64,000 bases of DNA from NCBI GenBank assembly GCA_946413655.1, contig CAMKLO010000002.1:78744-142743 (forward strand), given 5' to 3'. Under the pieces are notes generated by a model. It did no database searches, was not told the DNA's origin, and worked only from the letters and a program-made list of their open reading frames with translations. Shown here piece after piece: positions 55,566-64,000 of this stretch. How positions within the stretch are numbered: position 1 is the stretch's first letter; every line of letters starts with the position of its first letter. A program made the translations under genes and the position numbers. Origin of the DNA: an uncultured Fibrobacter sp. Lineage in GTDB: Bacteria > Fibrobacterota > Fibrobacteria > Fibrobacterales > Fibrobacteraceae.

Positions 55566-57203
55566 ATGGCATTCAAATACGAAGCTACCGTCCAGCACGG
55601 TGAAGATACTACCGAATACGTAAACCTCGGTAAAGACGGCGTTTCCGTCGCCGAATTCGAAGGCAAGAAAATCCTGAAAGTCGCCCCTGAAGCTCTCACC
55701 AAGATTGCCCAGGCCGCCTTTGAAGAAGTCGAATTCTGCCTGCGCCCGGCCCACACGGCCAAGGTCGCCAAGATTCTCCAGGACCCGGAAGCTTCGGACA
55801 ACGACAAGTTTGTCGCCCTCACCATGCTCAAGAACGCTTGCGTTGCCGCCAAAGGAATCCTCCCGTTCTGCCAGGACACCGGTACGGCCATCTGCGTAGC
55901 CCATAAGGGCCAGCAGGTTTGGACGGGCTTTGACGATGCCGAAGCTATTTCTGAAGGTATCTATAATGCTTATACCACAAAGAACCTTCGCTACAGCCAG
56001 ATTGCTCCCTTGACCATGTACGAAGAAAAGAACACCGGTTGCAACCTGCCTGCCCAGATCGACATCCACGCCGAAGAAGGCGCCGAGATGAAGTTCCTCT
56101 TTGTGGCGAAGGGCGGTGGCTCTGCCAACAAGACTTACTACTGGCCCATGACCAAGGCGCTCCTCAACCCGAAGTCCTTGGAAAAGTTCCTCGCCGAAAA
56201 GGTTAAAACGCTCGGTACTGCGGCTTGCCCTCCGTACCACCTTGCGATTGTGATTGGCGGTACCTCTGCCGAAATGAACACCCACATGGTGAAGCTCGCT
56301 AGCTGCGGCTACCTCGACGATATTCCGACCACGGGTTCCGAAGGCGGCCGTATTTTCCGCGACCTCGAAATGGAAGAAAAGGTTCTGCACATTTGCCAGA
56401 AGACAGGCATTGGCGCCCAGTTCGGCGGCAAGTACCTGGTGCACGATGTTCGCGTGATCCGCGCTCCGCGCCACGCTGCAAGCTGCCCGGTTTCTATCGG
56501 CGTGAGCTGCTCTGCCGACCGCAACATCAAGGCAAAGATTGACGAAAACGGCCTCTGGCTCGAAAAGATGGAACACCATCCGGAAAACTACATCCCGTCT
56601 GGCAATGCCGTGAACCTCGCTCCGGCTGTTGAAATTGACCTCGACCGCCCGATGAAGGATGTGCTCGCCGATCTCACCAAGTATCCGGTGAAGACTCGCC
56701 TCAGCCTCAAGGGCACCATGATTGTGGCCCGCGACATGGCTCACGCGAAGATTGCCGAAATCTTCGACAAGCAGGAACGCGGCGAAGAACTCACGGACGA
56801 AGAAAAGACCGTGCTCAAGGTCGTGTCCGACCACCCGATTTACTACGCCGGCCCGGCCAAGACTCCGGCAGGCATGCCCACCGGTAGCTTCGGCCCGACA
56901 ACGGCTAACCGCATGGACCCGTACGTGATGCGCTTCCAGAGCAAGGGTGCTTCGATGATCATGGTCGCTAAGGGCAACCGCAGCCAGGACGTGACCGACG
57001 CCTGCAAGAAGTACGGTGGATTCTTCCTCGGCTCTATCGGCGGTCCGGCAGCCATCCTCGCTGAACAGAACATCCTCAGCAACGATATCGTGGCATTCCC
57101 GGAACTCGGCATGGAAGCCATCCGCAAGATCACCATCAAGGACTTCCCCGCCTTCATCCTCGTGGATGACAAGGGCAACAATTTCTTTGAGGGACTAATC
57201 TAA
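55566..57203 (+). CDS. fumarate hydratase, class I (Fe-S)
   Basis: [76 protein letters not shown]. Confidence 0.95.
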   Translation: MAFKYEATVQHGEDTTEYVNLGKDGVSVAEFEGKKILKVAPEALTKIAQAAFEEVEFCLRPAHTAKVAKILQDPEASDNDKFVALTMLKNACVAAKGILPFCQDTGTAICVAHKGQQVWTGFDDAEAISEGIYNAYTTKNLRYSQIAPLTMYEEKNTGCNLPAQIDIHAEEGAEMKFLFVAKGGGSANKTYYWPMTKALLNPKSLEKFLAEKVKTLGTAACPPYHLAIVIGGTSAEMNTHMVKLASCGYLDDIPTTGSEGGRIFRDLEMEEKVLHICQKTGIGAQFGGKYLVHDVRVIRAPRHAASCPVSIGVSCSADRNIKAKIDENGLWLEKMEHHPENYIPSGNAVNLAPAVEIDLDRPMKDVLADLTKYPVKTRLSLKGTMIVARDMAHAKIAEIFDKQERGEELTDEEKTVLKVVSDHPIYYAGPAKTPAGMPTGSFGPTTANRMDPYVMRFQSKGASMIMVAKGNRSQDVTDACKKYGGFFLGSIGGPAAILAEQNILSNDIVAFPELGMEAIRKITIKDFPAFILVDDKGNNFFEGLI

Positions 57204-57219
57204 AGATGTTGCCCTTGTG

Positions 57220-57516
57220 CCAAGCGGATGCGGCTCGTATTAACGAGCCGTAGAAGCGCGGAGTATTTGGCGTCGAAAGTTCTTTAATGCGATAGCCAAA
57301 TACGGAGTCTCTCAATCGCCAAGCGGATGCGGCTCGTATTAACGAGCCGTAGAAGCGCGGAGTATTTGGCGTCGAAAGTTCTTTAATGCGATAGCCAAAT
57401 ACGGAGTCTCTCAATCGCCAAGCGGATGCGGCTCGTATTAACGAGCCGTAGAAGCGCGGAGTATTTGGCGTCGTAAGTTCTTAGCTGCGGTAGCCAAATA
57501 CGGAGTCTCATTGGGG
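57220..57516. repeat. three tandem 99-bp units, each with two inverted repeats
   Basis: Units at 57220, 57319 and 57418; units 1 and 2 identical; CGGCTCGT-ATTA-ACGAGCCG and GTATTTGGC-N23-GCCAAATAC in each. Confidence 0.95.
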
Positions 57517-57544
57517 CAACAACTTCTTCGAAGGGTTAATCTAA
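57515..57544 (+). pseudogene. duplicated 3' end of the fumarase gene (GNNFFEGLI*)
   Basis: GGCAACAACTTCTTCGAAGGGTTAATCTAA versus the real end GGCAACAATTTCTTTGAGGGACTAATCTAA (57174-57203). Confidence 0.8.
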
Positions 57545-57551
57545 ACCCGAA

Positions 57552-57622
57552 TTGTCATCCTGAGCGGAGCCTGTCATTCTGGAGCGAAGCGATAGAATCC
57601 AGGCGAAGTCGAAGGATCCAGA
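57552..57622. repeat. dispersed REP-like repeats
   Basis: GTCATCCTGAGCGGAGCC, GTCATTCTGGAGCGAAGCGATAGAATCCAG, GCGAAGTCGAAGGATCCAG. Confidence 0.6.
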
Positions 57623-57635
57623 CCCGAGTCTAAAA

Positions 57636-57661
57636 CATCCCGTCGGTAAACCGGCGGGATG
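57636..57661. terminator. intrinsic terminator-like hairpin
   Basis: CATCCCGTCGG-TAAA-CCGGCGGGATG followed by TTCTTGT. Confidence 0.7.
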
Positions 57662-57701
57662 TTCTTGTATGTAAAAAATCGGGCTTTGATTTGAGGCTAA
57701 T

Positions 57702-58331
57702 CTATTCTTTGAATTCTACGCTTTCGATGGCATCCAAAAGCTCGTTTCTAACACTTGTGCCGAAAGCAATGCTTCGCATGATGACAAGGAGAATGTTTCC
57801 TTTTTTTGTTAGTCTAGATGCGAGGCAAACGTCTTCTGGCGTTCCGTCATCATGTGCTATTTTGTAGCATCTGTATGTGTACTTCTTTTCGGAATTATAG
57901 TCAGTATCGACTAGGTTTTCGTTTGTACAATCTTTGAAAAGTTCATCGTATGCGGAAAAAAGTCTAGTTGTCTTTAAAGAATCGCTTATATCGTTTTGAA
58001 AAACTTCAGGATTGTTTTGTGCAGCCTTGCTGTATGATGCGAGAATGAAACTCATTTCTAAATCTTCGTTATTTAATGTTACGGATGCTATTCCTTTAGT
58101 GGTGTCGTGAACGGCGTTTTTGTAATAGAATGGGAAGTTGACGTTGAATGGGGTATCAATTTCAAGTTTCTCTGGCATTTTTGTTGCAATGAATGCTTTG
58201 GCGGTTGTTGCGCGGAAGTAGATGAGCATTTGACCAAGAACGATTGGACGCATCTGTGTTCCCATCAGAAGGGCGCAGCCGGAAAGTACAAGTACTGCGA
58301 AAATAAGTGAAATAGATAAAATCTTTTTCAT
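57702..58331 (-). CDS. hypothetical lipoprotein
   Basis: Lipobox MKKILSISLIFAVLVLSGCALL. Confidence 0.7.
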   Translation of the reverse strand: MKKILSISLIFAVLVLSGCALLMGTQMRPIVLGQMLIYFRATTAKAFIATKMPEKLEIDTPFNVNFPFYYKNAVHDTTKGIASVTLNNEDLEMSFILASYSKAAQNNPEVFQNDISDSLKTTRLFSAYDELFKDCTNENLVDTDYNSEKKYTYRCYKIAHDDGTPEDVCLASRLTKKGNILLVIMRSIAFGTSVRNELLDAIESVEFKE

Positions 58332-58397
58332 AGAAACTCTTTTTTGTGAAAATGATAATAAAAACTGACGAAATAAAAATGCAAAAAAGTAGAAAAT

Positions 58398-58421
58398 GGC
58401 AGGTTTCGAAGGAAACCTGCC
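58398..58421 (-). terminator. intrinsic terminator of the GH54 gene
   Basis: GGCAGGTTTC-N4-GAAACCTGCC with a T-rich minus-strand tail. Confidence 0.85.
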
Positions 58422-58444
58422 GATGGATGTGTTATGAGGAGAGG

Positions 58445-60172
58445 TTATTTTCTCTTGCTCATTCGAACAATTTTATTGCGTGCTTTGACAACGTAAATGC
58501 CGTAGGGGAGGTTCGCCTGAAGCTTTTCCCATCCGCTATGGAAGTCGCTTGCTTTGAACGAAGTAATTTTGTTCCCTTGAATGTCGAATATGATGTAGTT
58601 TGTATGTACCTCTTGGAGCATGGGCGAAATGCGTATGGCATCAGTCAATTTAGGCTCGCTGAATTCAATCCAGTCGAGATTGAAGTACGGCTTGTCAATC
58701 TTTATTTTTAGCACGTGTGCGCCTTCCGCGATTGCAGGCACGGAAACTGTAACCGTTTCGAATTTTTTCCAGTCGCCGGTATTTGGGACGTTCACGGTGG
58801 CGATATTCTTTTCGTCAACGAGTACGGAGAAGAACGTGCTATCGCTTGGTGATGAAACTCGTGCTGTGAGCGTGAGGGAATCGTTCTTGGCGGCTTTTAC
58901 CGTATAACGTAACCAGTCATTGGCGTAGCCCCAGCCGTAAATGATGGCTCCATCGGCGCTGTCGAGGCCTGCGTTGTCTTCGCGGTAGAGGCTGTTTTCG
59001 TTTTCGATATCGCTGTCCAAAAATCCGCGACCGTTTCCGCCTTTGTCGTAGTTCTCGGCTTCGATTTTTCCGGGGATGGTAAGCGTGTCTTTGAACGGTT
59101 CAATTTCGACTTTTTTAGAAATGTCAATTTTACTTCCGTAACCGGCGGCGACAATATTTGCTTGTACCAAATCATCCACAGAATCGGGCGGGTTTCCGAT
59201 GGTCATCACGCCTTCAAAAAACGTTCCTGCGCCGCCGTCGCTGCCGTCACCGCCGTTGCCGAGTACGATGGCGCCTTGCAGCTTGCGCGGGCTGTAGCCT
59301 TTTTTGCGCGGGCCGTCCCACATGGTGTTGAGATTTCCTTTTTGGGCGCTGCCGCCTTTGAGCTTGAACGTCCCGTCGTTCGGGCCTTTCAGCATGGCGG
59401 TTACATAGTCTGCTTCAATAGAAAGTGCGTTCGGCCACGGTGTCGTATGGGTCTTGCCCCATTGCCAACCAGCATCGTTTCCCTTGAATACGCCGTCTTC
59501 CAAGTCGGCGGCAACCCACGGACCGTTTCCTTGTCCTGGACCGCCCCAGTCCTTGTCGCTTCCGAAGTAGATGCATTCCATAGTTCCCGGGCCGTCATCG
59601 TTACCGGTTGTTTCTGCGTTTCCGTAGTTGAAACAGCAAAGGTCGTTGTAATGCCTGCCGTCAACCACCATGTACATGGATTCTTCTTCATCGCCGGTGG
59701 CTACACCTTTGGTATTGTTATTGCGGTAACCGGTGGCAGACCAGGCGTCGCGATAGAATCCGTAAGCCTTGCGCCCGCTGATGTAAATCGGGGCTCTGTT
59801 TGCGTCTGCTTCTTTGGCTCCATCTTTAAGCCAATAGACTGGCGGCGATTTTTTCAGGTCGTTCTTGTAGCTGCTCTGGTCGTAAATGATGGAAATGGTG
59901 CATTTGGAGCCTGCACAAAAGTCGTCTTGCACGGAGGATTTGACAAAGCCTCCCGCCTCTTCGACTGGAATGTCCTTGGTTTGCCCATCGGATCTGCGGA
60001 CTTGATAGAGGTTCCCGCTATAACTGGAGTAGAGTGCGCGTGTCAAGCTGTGTGCCGCGACGCATGGCGTTTTTGCCCGTGCATAGATGTCGCAAGGGCC
60101 TTCAGCGATTGCCTGAGAAACTGCTGTAGCTACAACAAAAACTGCAACAGACGTGAGTGTGTTGTTTTTCAT
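58445..60172 (-). CDS. alpha-L-arabinofuranosidase (GH54-type catalytic domain) with CBM6-like module
   Basis: GPCDIYARAKTPCVAAHSLTRALYSSYSGNLYQVRRSDGQT...; later IPGKIEAENYDKGGNGRGF...WLRYTV...LDWIEFSEP (CBM6-like); C-terminal SKRK. Confidence 0.9.
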   Translation of the reverse strand: MKNNTLTSVAVFVVATAVSQAIAEGPCDIYARAKTPCVAAHSLTRALYSSYSGNLYQVRRSDGQTKDIPVEEAGGFVKSSVQDDFCAGSKCTISIIYDQSSYKNDLKKSPPVYWLKDGAKEADANRAPIYISGRKAYGFYRDAWSATGYRNNNTKGVATGDEEESMYMVVDGRHYNDLCCFNYGNAETTGNDDGPGTMECIYFGSDKDWGGPGQGNGPWVAADLEDGVFKGNDAGWQWGKTHTTPWPNALSIEADYVTAMLKGPNDGTFKLKGGSAQKGNLNTMWDGPRKKGYSPRKLQGAIVLGNGGDGSDGGAGTFFEGVMTIGNPPDSVDDLVQANIVAAGYGSKIDISKKVEIEPFKDTLTIPGKIEAENYDKGGNGRGFLDSDIENENSLYREDNAGLDSADGAIIYGWGYANDWLRYTVKAAKNDSLTLTARVSSPSDSTFFSVLVDEKNIATVNVPNTGDWKKFETVTVSVPAIAEGAHVLKIKIDKPYFNLDWIEFSEPKLTDAIRISPMLQEVHTNYIIFDIQGNKITSFKASDFHSGWEKLQANLPYGIYVVKARNKIVRMSKRK

Positions 60173-60347
60173 CCAAATATCCCCGTTTGGTGTATTGCTA
60201 TATGAAAAATATTTTCAGAAAAAACTGTATTTTTGCCTTTTTGCAAGTTTCCATTGTATTTTTTTCAATGGCGATTATCTTTTCTAGGGTGCTTTAGAGG
60301 AGTGAAAAGGTTATTTTCTTAAATGGATAAGTCTCTCTTTCAAGAAT

Positions 60348-61202
60348 TTGCCTATGCTGAACATTGCCGAAATTGGTGACTATAGGGATTTGCTCAAGAA
60401 TTACTATACCCAGCGCAAGCTGGATATGCCGCTGTATTCCTATAAAATGATGGGTCAAAAACTTGGACTAGAAACAAGTCAAATGTTTCGCGTATTGAAC
60501 AAGGAACTTCACTTGCCCAACCGTAGTATTCCGTTGGCGAAGAACTTGTTGGATTTGAAGGGACGCAATGCTGAAATTTTCGAAATTTTGGTCGCTGCAT
60601 CCAAGACGAAATCTCCTGCAAAAAAAGACAAGCTTTACAAGATGGCGCTTTCGCTCCAGGATGTAGATTTGCGCAACTTCAGTGCGAGTGAATACCTTTT
60701 CTTGAGCAAGTGGTGGATTCCCGTAGTGCGTGCCCTTATCGAGATGAACGGCGGCCATGCCGAAGTCTCGCGCCTCGTAAAGCAAATTTCGCCTGCGGTT
60801 TCGGAAGACCAAGTGCGCGAAGCTATTGCCGTGCTTAAGGACTTGAAACTTATAACGCCGCTCGCTTCGGAACGCTATGCGACGACGGTCGCTAACTTTA
60901 CGTCGGGTGGTTCGGCTACGAAAATAGCCGCTATCCGCAGTTATCAGAACCAGCTTTTGACTCTCGCACAGAACGCTCTTGTCGCCGTGGAACCTTCCAA
61001 ACGCAATATCTCGTCGCTCTTGGTAGGTGTCGATGACGACTGCTTTGAAGACTTGAACGAAATGACGCTTGAGTTCAGACGTCAAGTGCAAAAAAGAGCC
61101 GCAGAGGTAAAAGTGGTGAACCGGGCCATGCAATTTGTATTCGCTCTTTACCCGGTTGCCGAAATGTCCGATGAACAAGCTAAGAAAGTGAGGGCGAAAT
61201 GA
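60348..61202 (+). CDS. TIGR02147 family protein (Fibrobacter-expanded paralogous family)
   Basis: DYRDLLKNYYTQRK...SYKMMGQKLGL...FRVLNKELHLP...LFLSKWWIPVVRALIEM. Confidence 0.85.
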   Translation: MPMLNIAEIGDYRDLLKNYYTQRKLDMPLYSYKMMGQKLGLETSQMFRVLNKELHLPNRSIPLAKNLLDLKGRNAEIFEILVAASKTKSPAKKDKLYKMALSLQDVDLRNFSASEYLFLSKWWIPVVRALIEMNGGHAEVSRLVKQISPAVSEDQVREAIAVLKDLKLITPLASERYATTVANFTSGGSATKIAAIRSYQNQLLTLAQNALVAVEPSKRNISSLLVGVDDDCFEDLNEMTLEFRRQVQKRAAEVKVVNRAMQFVFALYPVAEMSDEQAKKVRAK

Positions 61203-62398
61203 TGAAAAAATTATTCTTGCTCTTTGTGCTTTCGGCATGTTTCTTCTTTTGTGCGTGCTCGGATAAAGATGTTGCAGGCATCAGTTCTGTCGAAACGCAA
61301 AACGCCTTTTTGATTCGCGTTGTTCATAACGATTCGTTGCCTGCGGTCAATGCGGTCGCCCGCGTTCGCTCTGCTGATTTTGTTCGCAATATCGCGGAAG
61401 ATTCCGCTGAAACTCCGTTTTTTATGGAGTACAAGACGGATTCCTTGGGCTGCATCCGCATCGATAGCCTCGCTATAGATACTGCGATGATTGAAATTAT
61501 AGATAAAGGAGATGGTGTCATTAGAAAGATTCACGCCGCTGAAGTGCAGGACGGCGACTCCGTGCAGTTTGTTCTCGAAAAAACGGGAAGCTTGCGTGGA
61601 AAGGTTTATTTGCCGGAAGGGGTGGATTACGCATGGGTCCAGGTTTACGGCATAGATCGCCTTGTCAAAACCGATAGCCGAGGATTCTACGAATTGGATT
61701 CGCTTGCCCCGTATGATGAATACAGCTTGCAGGTCGTTATCGGTGATACGGTAGTCCAACAGTCCGCAGAGGTCAAGGTTGGTGGTGAGACTTTGTCCAA
61801 TGTATTTGCTTTTGAACCGGATACGGTCAAGATTTTGGATTTTGAAATGGGGAAAGCGGATTTTATTTTGGAAGAATTTAATTTACATGCAACGGGATAC
61901 CTTATGGTTACGGATACTAGTGTGGTGACTGTCCCCTCAGTTGATGAGGATGTGTCTAAAGCGGTGGAAAATGCGGGTGCGGGCCGCGAGGGCAAATCTC
62001 TCCATTGGAAATCTTCTGCGGGATTTGGCGTTTGGTCCATCTTTGGAATTTGGATTTGCACTGAAAAATCGCCATGCGATTTGACGAAATTGGATTCTGT
62101 CGTTTACTATGTTCGCGGAACAGGGCATTATTCCTTTGCGTTCGAGGCTTTGGGAAAGACAAATGTTGAAGGCAAGGCTTTGAACCAAGATACACTTTTG
62201 ACAAAAGATGAATGGAAACGCGTTTGCGTAAAGCCTTCGGACTTTATCGGGCCGGATAGCAGCTGGGGCAACTTCGGATGGGATGCCGTGAAAAAGACGG
62301 TGACGACCATTTCGATATTGGCTTACGACGAAGCGGAAATTTGGATAGACGATATCACGCTTTACGGCATCAAGCCGAGCGACTTCGCGGTTAAATAA
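61199..62398 (+). CDS. secreted lipoprotein with carbohydrate-binding-like C-terminal domain
   Basis: Lipobox MMKKLFLLFVLSACFFFCACS; ATGA overlap with the upstream gene; C-terminus WICTEKSPCDLTKLDSVVYYVRGTGHYSFAFEA...IWIDDITLYG. Confidence 0.7.
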   Translation: MMKKLFLLFVLSACFFFCACSDKDVAGISSVETQNAFLIRVVHNDSLPAVNAVARVRSADFVRNIAEDSAETPFFMEYKTDSLGCIRIDSLAIDTAMIEIIDKGDGVIRKIHAAEVQDGDSVQFVLEKTGSLRGKVYLPEGVDYAWVQVYGIDRLVKTDSRGFYELDSLAPYDEYSLQVVIGDTVVQQSAEVKVGGETLSNVFAFEPDTVKILDFEMGKADFILEEFNLHATGYLMVTDTSVVTVPSVDEDVSKAVENAGAGREGKSLHWKSSAGFGVWSIFGIWICTEKSPCDLTKLDSVVYYVRGTGHYSFAFEALGKTNVEGKALNQDTLLTKDEWKRVCVKPSDFIGPDSSWGNFGWDAVKKTVTTISILAYDEAEIWIDDITLYGIKPSDFAVK

Positions 62399-62942
62399 CT
62401 TTATCGGAAACAACTCGCCATTCGCCGGGCTTTAAATCGCCGAGCGGAATGTTCCCGATTTGCACGCGGACAAGCCGGAGCGTGGGAAATCCCACTGCTG
62501 CGGTCATGTGGCGTACTTGGCGGTTTTTGCCTTCGATGAGCGTGAGCTTCACCCAACTTGTGGGAATGTTTGCGCGGAAACGCACGGGCGGGGTGCGCTC
62601 CCAAATCCATGCGGGTGCTTCGACGATTTCTGCCTTGCAGGGCTTGGTATGGTAACCCTTGATGTCAACGCCTTTAGCAAGTTTACGGACTGCATCTTCG
62701 GTGATTTGTCCGTCAACTTGTGCTAAGTAGGTTCGCGGATGCTCGTATTTCGGGTCCAAGAGTTTCTTGATGAGTTTTCCGTTGTCGGTCAGGAGCAAGG
62801 CGCCTTCGCTATCGTGGTCGAGGCGGCCTGCGGCATACACTCCAGGCGGAAATCCGAAGCTGTCTAGAGCGGGGTGGCCTGCTTCCGGTGTAAACTGGCT
62901 CAAGACACCATAGGGCTTATTGAAAATAATGACGGTTGACAT
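62391..62942 (-). CDS. 23S rRNA pseudouridine synthase (RluE/RsuA family)
   Basis: FNKPYGVLSQFT, YAAGRLDHDSEGALLLTDNG, LIEGKNRQVRHMTAAVGFPTLRLVRVQIG. Confidence 0.93.
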   Translation of the reverse strand: MSTVIIFNKPYGVLSQFTPEAGHPALDSFGFPPGVYAAGRLDHDSEGALLLTDNGKLIKKLLDPKYEHPRTYLAQVDGQITEDAVRKLAKGVDIKGYHTKPCKAEIVEAPAWIWERTPPVRFRANIPTSWVKLTLIEGKNRQVRHMTAAVGFPTLRLVRVQIGNIPLGDLKPGEWRVVSDKVI

Positions 62943-62976
62943 GCGCTAAAATGATAAAAAATTTTATATTAAAACC

Positions 62977-63732
62977 ATGATTGATATTTATGCTTTAGCG
63001 AAAAATCCGCTCGTGTTCCAAAAGCCGAGAACGATTACTTCGGCTTATATTGACGTGTCTGGAAAAATGGGACTTGCCCAAACGGTGCTCATGATTCAGG
63101 ACAATATTACTGAAAATTTTGGTGCCATGAAAATGGACAACTTTGTCGTGAAGGAAAAGGGCGGCTTCTGGGTTGTATATAAGGCCAAGTTCAAATTCTT
63201 AAAGCGTCCGTACTGGCGTGACAAGGTCGTGACAACGTCTTTCCCGGCGGATAACCAGCTAATTCGCTTGAACGAAAATACGGCGATTACGACGATAGAC
63301 GGCGAACCGATTATCTTTGCTAAGCAGGAAATGTGCTGCTTGAGCTTGGATCGTCATCGTCCGATGCGGCTTTCTGCAGTGGATTTTCCGACGGAAGGTT
63401 TCCCAGAACCGTTCATGACAGATGACTTTGATCGCTTCAATGTGAAGCCAGAAGAATATCAGGAAGTTTATCAACAAAAGATACTGCCGCAGCATATCGA
63501 CATGTCGCACCACATGAACAACATCGAGTATGTGAAGCTTGCGTTGAACGTTTTTAGCGCGTCCGACTTGGAACTTTGCATCCCGTCAGAACTTGAAGTT
63601 CATTACTTGGGCGAGTCCGAAGAAGGACAAATGCTGACCGTTTTCCGTGCCGACCACAACGGTGCTACGTACATGCGGATTCTCGATGAGACGAATCGCG
63701 CCGTCTTCGAAATGAAACTCCGAATGATGTAA
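62977..63732 (+). CDS. acyl-ACP thioesterase-like protein
   Basis: Double-hotdog pattern; HIDMSHHMNNIEYVKLALN and ELEVHYLGESEEGQ typical of FatA/B-like bacterial thioesterases. Confidence 0.85.
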   Translation: MIDIYALAKNPLVFQKPRTITSAYIDVSGKMGLAQTVLMIQDNITENFGAMKMDNFVVKEKGGFWVVYKAKFKFLKRPYWRDKVVTTSFPADNQLIRLNENTAITTIDGEPIIFAKQEMCCLSLDRHRPMRLSAVDFPTEGFPEPFMTDDFDRFNVKPEEYQEVYQQKILPQHIDMSHHMNNIEYVKLALNVFSASDLELCIPSELEVHYLGESEEGQMLTVFRADHNGATYMRILDETNRAVFEMKLRMM

Positions 63733-63881
63733 TTGTTGCGCTCTGTGTCATCCAGATGGCGGCGTCATGGCGGACCCCTGTGCTGAGCTGTGTCGAAGTA
63801 TGATCCGCCATCTGTCAGTCATGACGTTGTTCTGATGATGTCATTCCCGACTTGATCGGGAACCGCCTTTTTGTTTTATGA

Positions 63882-63934
63882 AAGGAGATGCCCGCTGAAG
63901 CCTGTCATGCCCGCCGCCGAGCGGGCATCTCCTT
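63882..63934. repeat. 15-bp perfect inverted repeat in REP-like cluster
   Basis: AAGGAGATGCCCGCT ... AGCGGGCATCTCCTT; nearby CATTCCCGACTTGATCGGGAA and GATGGCGG...CCGCCATC. Confidence 0.8.
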
Positions 63935-64000
63935 ATCCTAATTCTTCAAAGAACTCCGGACGGTGAAAGTCCGGTTTTTCTGTTTCTATGCGGAATGCGC

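Noticed and set aside
57154-57414. 33-aa-repeat ORF (RDSVFGYRIKELSTPNTPRFYGSLIRAASAW) on the minus strand
   Set aside because: Arises because the 99-bp unit is a multiple of three and contains hairpins; only two copies, no RBS, and it overlaps the fumarase end.
57220-57516. 99-bp tandem repeats as a CRISPR array or integron cassette sites
   Set aside because: No spacers, units abut directly, no cas genes; no GTTRRRY/RYYYAAC attC core pair and no integrase in the window.

Overview
The gene content points to a chromosomal segment from a Fibrobacter-like (Fibrobacterota) cellulolytic bacterium; this assignment comes from recognised protein families, not a database search. Housekeeping genes: VanX-like dipeptidase, Sua5/TsaC, DUF349 protein, PriA, guanylate kinase, transketolase, NrdR, an RlmI-type methyltransferase, class I fumarase, an RluE-type pseudouridine synthase and an acyl-ACP thioesterase. 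The secreted and polysaccharide layer includes three consecutive very large GH9 proteins (about 2.0-2.2k aa each, two of them a tandem paralogous pair), a GH54-type arabinofuranosidase, a roughly 2.5k-aa repeat/VWA surface protein, and an NPCBM domain fused to a multispanning GT39-like protein. A histidine kinase / CheY / sigma54-activator cassette lies directly behind one GH9 gene. A stretch of poorly known ORFs (about 7.1-13 kb) includes a HIRAN-like protein and a U32-like Cys-rich protein. The most unusual signals are non-coding: (i) a family of locus-specific arrays with a 7-bp period, usually next to stop codons and often arranged as inverted arms; (ii) three 99-bp tandem units, each with two hairpins, inserted behind fumarase together with a synonymously diverged second copy of the fumarase 3' end; (iii) hairpin plus T-tract leaders in front of both tandem GH9 genes; (iv) three perfect copies of TTTAGTATGTAA in the long GH9 upstream region. 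No tRNA, rRNA, CRISPR array or transposase was recognised.
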